A stretch of 64,000 nt of DNA from Bacteroidales bacterium UBA4893 (GTDB taxonomy: Bacteria; Bacteroidota; Bacteroidia; Bacteroidales; P3). Shown here one piece after another: positions 59,680-64,000 of the stretch. The stretch spans positions 18,918-82,917 of the forward strand of contig DHCV01000025.1 in NCBI GenBank assembly GCA_002399025.1, read 5' to 3'. Position numbers and translations under genes: made by a program. Numbering within the stretch: position 1 is the first letter of the stretch; every line of letters starts with the position of its first letter. Below the pieces are notes generated by a model. The model was not told the origin of the DNA. It saw nothing but the letters and a program-made list of their open reading frames with translations, and searched no databases.

Positions 59680-59954
59680 CAAATATTATCTCTAATTAAA
59701 TACTTTTCGCAATTATTATTTGCGATTTCAGCACTTAAGTTATACTTTAGATGCTATTAATCAAAGAAGTATATGAATTGTTTATATAAATTTGATTATT
59801 TAGCAGTCTTGAGTATAAACGTTTAAACGAAATAAGTATTTTTTATGAAACGAAGAATAGTTTGTTTGATTGGGTTTTGAATTGTTTTATTTGAATAAGA
59901 CATATTTTTAGCTTAATAATATCAATTTTCCTTTATTGTTTCAAAAGAAAAAAC
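59680..59954. other. Divergent intergenic region between clpC and DUF1015
   Basis: An AT-rich spacer between divergent genes. Short AAACGAA-like repeats (59825, 59848) recur but with irregular spacing; apart from promoters I see no feature I can support. Confidence 0.4.
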
Positions 59955-59962
59955 TAATTTTG
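59955..59962 (+). promoter_or_regulatory. -7 promoter element of the DUF1015 gene
   Basis: TAATTTTG, 47 bases before the start codon. Confidence 0.5.
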
Positions 59963-60009
59963 CAAATTATTCAGAATTTAACATTAATAAAAATAAATAA
60001 ACACAAAAA

Positions 60010-61263
60010 ATGGCAAGAGTTAAAGCTTTTAAGGGTTTACGCCCACCTGTTGAGATTGCTGCTGATTTGGCATCTCGTCCCTACGATGTTATGAATTCGC
60101 AAGAAGCACGCATTGAGGCAAAGGGAAATGAATTTTCTTTACTCCATGTAACTAAGGCAGAGATTTCTCTTCCTGAGGGTATTGACGAGCATTCAAAAGA
60201 GGTTTATGATAAGGTTGTTGAAAACTTTCAAATGTTCAAGGATAAGAAATGGTTGGTTAAGGATTCAGAACCTAAACTATATATTTATGCCCAAACAATG
60301 GACGAAAGAACTCAATATGGTATTGTTGGATGTACGCATATTGATGATTATTTCAATAATATTATCCTAAAGCACGAACTTACTCGTAAGGACAAGGAAG
60401 ACGATAGAATGATTCACGTTAATATTACAAATGCTAACGTTGAGCCTGTTTTCTTTACCTACCCTGCTCACAAAGAGATTGATGAGATTGTTTCAAGCGT
60501 TGTTAGTGCTGAGAAACCGATTTATGATTTTGTTGCTCCTTTAGATGGATTTGGACATAAGTTTTGGGTTATTAATGATCCGGCAAAAATCAAAAGATTA
60601 GAAGAAATATTTGATAAGGATATCAAGTATCTTTATGTTGCTGACGGTCACCATAGAACTGCTGCAGCTGCAAGAGTTGGCTTGGAGAGAAAAGCAAATA
60701 ACCCTAATCACACTGGAGAGGAAGAATATAACTATTTTATGGCAGTTATCTTCCCTGATAATCAATTGAAAATTATTGACTATAACAGAGTTGTTAAGGA
60801 TTTGAATGGTTTGAGTGAAGAGGAATTTATTGCAAAACTTCAAAAGAGCTTTGTTGTTGAAAAAGTTGGAACCGAAATCCATCGTCCTGCCAAATTGCAT
60901 GAGTTCAGCATGTATATGAACGGTGCTTGGTATAGGATGACAGCTAAAGAAGGCACTTATAATGACAATGACCCAATTGGAGTTTTGGACGTTACAATTC
61001 TCTCCAACTTAGTTTTGGATGAAATATTGGACATCAAGGATTTGAGAACATCTAAAAGAATAGATTTTATTGGTGGAATCAGAGGACTTGGAGAATTGGT
61101 AAGAAGAGTAGATTCTAAGGAAATGGTTGCTGCATTTGCACTTTATCCTGTTTCTATGCAACAATTAATTGATATTGCAGATAGTGGTAACATTATGCCA
61201 CCTAAAACAACTTGGTTTGAACCAAAATTACGTTCAGGTTTGGTTATCCACGAATTAGAATAA
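60010..61263 (+). CDS. DUF1015-family protein
   Basis: This 417-residue protein has the DUF1015/COG4198 family signs: start ARVKAFKGLRPP, ASRPYDVMNSQEAR, SLLHVTKAEI, YADGHHRTAAAAR-like YVADGHHRTAAAARVG, and FIGGIRGLGELVRRVDS near the end. The conserved DGHHR segment suggests a metal- or phosphate-binding site. The family is often placed near serine-biosynthesis genes in Bacteroidota, but none is here. Activity not established. A terminator follows. Confidence 0.85.
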   Translation: MARVKAFKGLRPPVEIAADLASRPYDVMNSQEARIEAKGNEFSLLHVTKAEISLPEGIDEHSKEVYDKVVENFQMFKDKKWLVKDSEPKLYIYAQTMDERTQYGIVGCTHIDDYFNNIILKHELTRKDKEDDRMIHVNITNANVEPVFFTYPAHKEIDEIVSSVVSAEKPIYDFVAPLDGFGHKFWVINDPAKIKRLEEIFDKDIKYLYVADGHHRTAAAARVGLERKANNPNHTGEEEYNYFMAVIFPDNQLKIIDYNRVVKDLNGLSEEEFIAKLQKSFVVEKVGTEIHRPAKLHEFSMYMNGAWYRMTAKEGTYNDNDPIGVLDVTILSNLVLDEILDIKDLRTSKRIDFIGGIRGLGELVRRVDSKEMVAAFALYPVSMQQLIDIADSGNIMPPKTTWFEPKLRSGLVIHELE

Positions 61264-61287
61264 TTAAAACACTGGAAATAAATTCAT

Positions 61288-61322
61288 AAAGAGCTGTCGG
61301 TAAAAACTGATGGCTCTTTTTT
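61288..61322 (+). terminator. Intrinsic terminator of the DUF1015 gene
   Basis: AAAGAGC (61288-61294) pairs with GCTCTTT (61313-61319), with internal pairing and a T run after it. Confidence 0.85.
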
Positions 61323-61403
61323 TTAATTTAATATTCTTAAAACTTGCTTTTTATATTCTTTTTATCTTACTTTGCAAAAGATTTTTCATAAATTATTTTA
61401 GAT

Positions 61404-61955
61404 ATGAGAAGGTTAATTACAAAATCAATTCTTGTTCTACTCTTTATCCCTATATTGTTTTGGGGATGTAAAGAAAAGGTAGATGATTATGATTTTAATG
61501 AAGGAATCCCTTCATCAGGACTATTTTTCAAAGCAAAATTTGATGATATTGTTTGGCAAAATAATTTCTTGCCCGAAATGATAGTAAAGACAGAGCCTAA
61601 TGGTGTAACTGAGAAAATGTATGAATTCATTGCATGTAGTGAGGATCAGTCAAATCCAAGCATCATGAATATTCGCTATAGGGTATACCTTCGAGTTAGG
61701 GTTAATCCAGATGGTACATACTCCGATTATAGGGTTCAATTCTTTAAAGATAAATCAACCTCTGTTCCCTCTCATTTTGATGAATATATGGAATATAATT
61801 CTGGGAAATTGAATATTATTAGTCAAACCGAAAGCACAATTACTGCTAAATTTGAAGGAGTGTTGAAAAGAGCTAATAATTATAATGAGGATAAGGACGT
61901 TGAAGCCACAATTTATTTTCAAGAATTCCCTATTCACAAGATAAACCAAAACTAA
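61404..61955 (+). CDS. Hypothetical lipoprotein
   Basis: This 183-residue protein begins with a lipoprotein signal peptide (MRRLITKSILVLLFIPILFWGC; lipid Cys about 22). The mature protein is mixed alpha/beta with motifs such as GLFFKAKFDDIVWQNNFLPE and RVQFFKDKSTSVPSH. I recognise no family. It is 14 bases upstream of the SIMPL-domain gene and probably cotranscribed with it and the radical SAM gene. Confidence 0.7.
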   Translation: MRRLITKSILVLLFIPILFWGCKEKVDDYDFNEGIPSSGLFFKAKFDDIVWQNNFLPEMIVKTEPNGVTEKMYEFIACSEDQSNPSIMNIRYRVYLRVRVNPDGTYSDYRVQFFKDKSTSVPSHFDEYMEYNSGKLNIISQTESTITAKFEGVLKRANNYNEDKDVEATIYFQEFPIHKINQN

Positions 61956-61969
61956 TACATTTATTTTAT

Positions 61970-62692
61970 ATGGGAAAAAATAAGCAATTATCAGTAGTTA
62001 TTGTTGGTATTTGTATTGCAATAAGCCTACTATTTGTTGGATATTTTATCTTTAAGGGATTAAAGTCTTTTAGCGACAAAGAGCGAGTTGTTAGTGTTAG
62101 GGGGCTTTCAGAGAAGATTGTTGATGCCGATTATGCCAACTTGAGAATAAAATACACAGAAGGCGACAATAATATGCAAGCACTATTGAAAAAGATTGAG
62201 GATAATAATAATAAAATCATCAAATTCATTAAGGAGAATGGATTAAGCGATGAGGAAATAAATCTTAGTGTGCCTATAATTAAGGATAAAATGAATACTG
62301 AATACAATGATAACTATACTGCAAATTCATTTAGGTATTATTGCGAAGTAACCATTGTTATCCTTTCCAGTAAGGTTGAGAATGTTAGGAAGATTGAGCT
62401 TTCTCAGTTTGACCTATATAAGCAAGGCATTACACTTTCTCAAAGCAGATACGAATATGATAGTGATTCAAAATATTCGTTCACAAAGCTGAATGACATT
62501 AAGCCAAAGATGATTGAGGAATCAACCAATAATGCAAAGGTTGCAGGAGAGCAGTTTTCTAAGAATTCCAACTCAAAGCTAGGAGGAATAAAATCAGCCT
62601 ATCAAGGTCAATTTGAAATAACACCAACTGAAAACCCACTAAAGCTAAAAGTTAGAGTAGTTTCATCCATTAGTTACTTCCTTAACGACTAA
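61970..62692 (+). CDS. SIMPL-domain membrane-anchored protein
   Basis: The 240-residue protein has an N-terminal membrane helix (VVIVGICIAISLLFVGYFIF). A SIMPL domain follows (about 40-240): VVSVRGLSEKIVDADYANLR, the VTIVILSSKVENVRKI segment, DIKPKMIEESTNNAKVAGEQ, and VVSSISYFLND at the end. SIMPL proteins are exported proteins of mostly unknown function, linked to envelope and signalling roles. It is probably attached to the outer face of the inner membrane. Confidence 0.85.
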   Translation: MGKNKQLSVVIVGICIAISLLFVGYFIFKGLKSFSDKERVVSVRGLSEKIVDADYANLRIKYTEGDNNMQALLKKIEDNNNKIIKFIKENGLSDEEINLSVPIIKDKMNTEYNDNYTANSFRYYCEVTIVILSSKVENVRKIELSQFDLYKQGITLSQSRYEYDSDSKYSFTKLNDIKPKMIEESTNNAKVAGEQFSKNSNSKLGGIKSAYQGQFEITPTENPLKLKVRVVSSISYFLND

Positions 62693-62704
62693 TTAAGCAT
62701 ATAT

Positions 62705-63592
62705 TTGGATAATAGAAATTCCATAAAATTTATTCAAGCAAAAACCATTCTTTCAAAACTAACTCATAAAGATACTTGGTTTGGGATTACTTATAATATG
62801 AACCTTTATAGAGGTTGTCAGCATGGTTGTATTTACTGCGATACAAGGAGCGAATGTTATGGAATAAATGATATTTCAATGATTTCTATTAAGGAAAATG
62901 CAATCGATCTCCTCAATAAAGAATTATCTTCCAAAAGGAAACAAAAGGGAACAATAGGTACTGGCTCAATGAACGACCCTTATATGCCCCTTGAGAAAGA
63001 AATCAACCTAACAAGAAAAGCTTTGGAGGTGATTAATAAATATAAGTATCCTATTCATATAATAACTAAAAGCAATCTTGTTGAGAGGGATATTGATATT
63101 ATTAAAGATATTTCCAAAACCTATGCTGCTGTAAGCCTTACTATAACTACCTTTGATGATACCCAAACCAAAAAGATTGAACCTTTTGCTCCACTAACTT
63201 CTTTGAGGTTTAAGGCTATTGAAGCCTTAGCCAAAGAAGGAATCTACACAGGGATTACTCTTATGCCAATACTGCCTTTTATTAATGATAGTATTGAAAA
63301 TATTAAATCTATTGTACATAAGGCTAAGGATTCAGGGGCATCTTATATTATTCCTACCTTTGGTCTTACGCTAAGAAAGGGTTCGAGGGATTATTTCTTT
63401 ACGGAGTTAGATAGGAGTTATACTGGACTTAGGACGAAGTATGAAGTGTATTATGGCGAAAATTATATTTGCTCCTCTCCAAATTTCTCTAAGCTACAAG
63501 AGGTTTTTGAAAATGAATCACAAAGGCTTAATATTGGTTCTAAGATGGAGTTTTACAAAGCAAGTCAAGAAAGTCAATTGGAAATGTTTTAA
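62705..63592 (+). CDS. Radical SAM protein (SPL-type)
   Basis: This 295-residue protein has the radical SAM cluster motif C-QHG-C-IY-C within NLYRGCQHGCIYCDTRSEC. KGTIGTGSMNDPYMPLEKE resembles the spore photoproduct lyase/Rv2578c-type group. Its substrate is unknown. The frame starts with TTG 12 bases after the SIMPL gene. No partner enzyme is adjacent. The gene ends in a Gln/Ser-rich tail. Confidence 0.88.
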   Translation: MDNRNSIKFIQAKTILSKLTHKDTWFGITYNMNLYRGCQHGCIYCDTRSECYGINDISMISIKENAIDLLNKELSSKRKQKGTIGTGSMNDPYMPLEKEINLTRKALEVINKYKYPIHIITKSNLVERDIDIIKDISKTYAAVSLTITTFDDTQTKKIEPFAPLTSLRFKAIEALAKEGIYTGITLMPILPFINDSIENIKSIVHKAKDSGASYIIPTFGLTLRKGSRDYFFTELDRSYTGLRTKYEVYYGENYICSSPNFSKLQEVFENESQRLNIGSKMEFYKASQESQLEMF

Positions 63593-63600
63593 AACAAAAA

Positions 63601-63630
63601 TCCCTCAAAATTCTTTATGATTCTGAGGGA
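63601..63630. terminator. Convergent terminator hairpin
   Basis: TCCCTCA (63601-63607) pairs with TGAGGGA (63624-63630), between convergent genes; a short T-rich stretch follows on the plus strand. Confidence 0.7.
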
Positions 63631-63638
63631 AATTGCTT

Positions 63639-64000
63639 TTATTCGATTGGAATAAATATTTCTGTTTTTAACTTATGCTCTGGTGTATTGTTTGGATTGT
63701 TCAAATACTTTTCGAGCCATGCTGCATTTCGGAACTTATAATCCTTACCTTTCAAATATTCGTTATATATATAGTCATAAACTTTATTAAAGTCATTATA
63801 AGAACCAATATATAGGAATTTTAAATACCTTCCACCCTCAATCTCCATAATCTTTATATCGTCAGTTTCAGGTGCTTGGCGGGTTATAGTTATGCAAGCA
63901 TCGTATCTGCATTCTTCCTTTGGAGTTGTTGTTGGGTCAGAAACATACAGCCCCAAAAACTCCATCCTCATACTAAAGGGAACTTCTAATAATATATATT
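63639..64000 (-). CDS. GyrI-like effector domain protein (5' end outside window)
   Basis: The frame stays open to the window edge, so the gene is partial. It shows the C-terminal half of a GyrI-like domain: MRMEFLGLYVSDP, ECRYDACITI, EIEGGRYLKFLYIGSYNDF and the final TEIFIPIE. This is the same domain type, with the same RYDACIT core, as the C-terminus of the AraC-GyrI regulator at 21742-22602. It may be a second such AraC regulator or a stand-alone GyrI-like protein; the missing N-terminus decides. Confidence 0.85.
   Translation of the reverse strand, partial: YILLEVPFSMRMEFLGLYVSDPTTTPKEECRYDACITITRQAPETDDIKIMEIEGGRYLKFLYIGSYNDFNKVYDYIYNEYLKGKDYKFRNAAWLEKYLNNPNNTPEHKLKTEIFIPIE

Noticed and set aside
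59823..59900. Possible further 21-23-bp array (AAACGAA-type)
   Set aside because: Spacing is irregular and unit matches are weak; not distinguishable from AT-rich background.

Overview
The window looks like a chromosomal segment of an AT-rich member of the Bacteroidota, probably Bacteroidales. Three things point there: C-terminal sorting domains of the type IX secretion system (T9SS, Por type) on several secreted proteins; promoters with the Bacteroidota -7 element TAnnTTTG, usually without Shine-Dalgarno sites; and family content such as BtuG-like surface lipoproteins, a fused glycogen synthase/phosphorylase, Porin_10-type barrels and DUF4159. No rRNA, tRNA, phage, insertion sequence or CRISPR array was recognised.

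Layout. 1-11.5 kb holds a partial CUB-like secreted protein, NfeD, ClpS, two paralogous T9SS-sorted proteins on either side of argS, a gingipain-adhesin-like protein and a large M6 metalloprotease. 11.5-19.5 kb (mostly minus) holds a tiny lipoprotein, nth with an exo/endonuclease-phosphatase gene, a DUF4878 lipoprotein, the glycogen synthase-phosphorylase fusion and a nitronate-monooxygenase/FabK-like flavoenzyme. 19.5-31 kb holds a barrel-rsmE-DUF4159 operon, an AraC/GyrI regulator, pirin and an FMN reductase, the TPM-lemA-parC-hypothetical operon, and trxB. 31-39.5 kb holds a porin, an HU-like protein, a cobalamin riboswitch driving btuB-btuG, a sodium symporter and a barrel. 39.6-44.9 kb is a lysine-fermentation operon: kdd, DUF3795, kamA, kamB, kamC. 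45-64 kb holds a PepSY-like protein, a two-component pseudogene, trkH, pyrG, a flippase, gyrB, the clpC-mlaE-mlaF-HD operon, DUF1015, a lipoprotein, SIMPL, a radical SAM protein and a partial GyrI-like gene.

How the genes work together. Cobalamin capture by BtuG and BtuB would supply the B12-dependent lysine 5,6-aminomutase that KamB/KamC are thought to reactivate; its structural genes kamD/kamE are not in this window. Lysine 2,3-aminomutase (KamA) and 3,5-diaminohexanoate dehydrogenase (Kdd) are other steps of that pathway. The T9SS cargo (adhesin-like protein, protease) suggests peptide and amino-acid use, which fits lysine fermentation.

The most unusual content lies between genes. (i) Six arrays of short units repeat with a strict 21-22 bp period. 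Three are made of self-complementary units sharing a TGGCA/TGCCA core, and two of those are symmetric, forming nested palindromes of 137 and 168 bp. Three are direct arrays; two of these use the same unit (TAGAATCAAGTT) in opposite orientations. (ii) Between gyrB and the HD gene is a threefold module of long hairpins whose stems differ but keep pairing, around a near-invariant 13-nt loop (CCCCTTAGTAGA core). Each module is followed by a second hairpin region; in two of the three it has two competing folds. I do not recognise this element. (iii) A secreted-protein gene starts with an A8 tract that puts its signal peptide out of frame.
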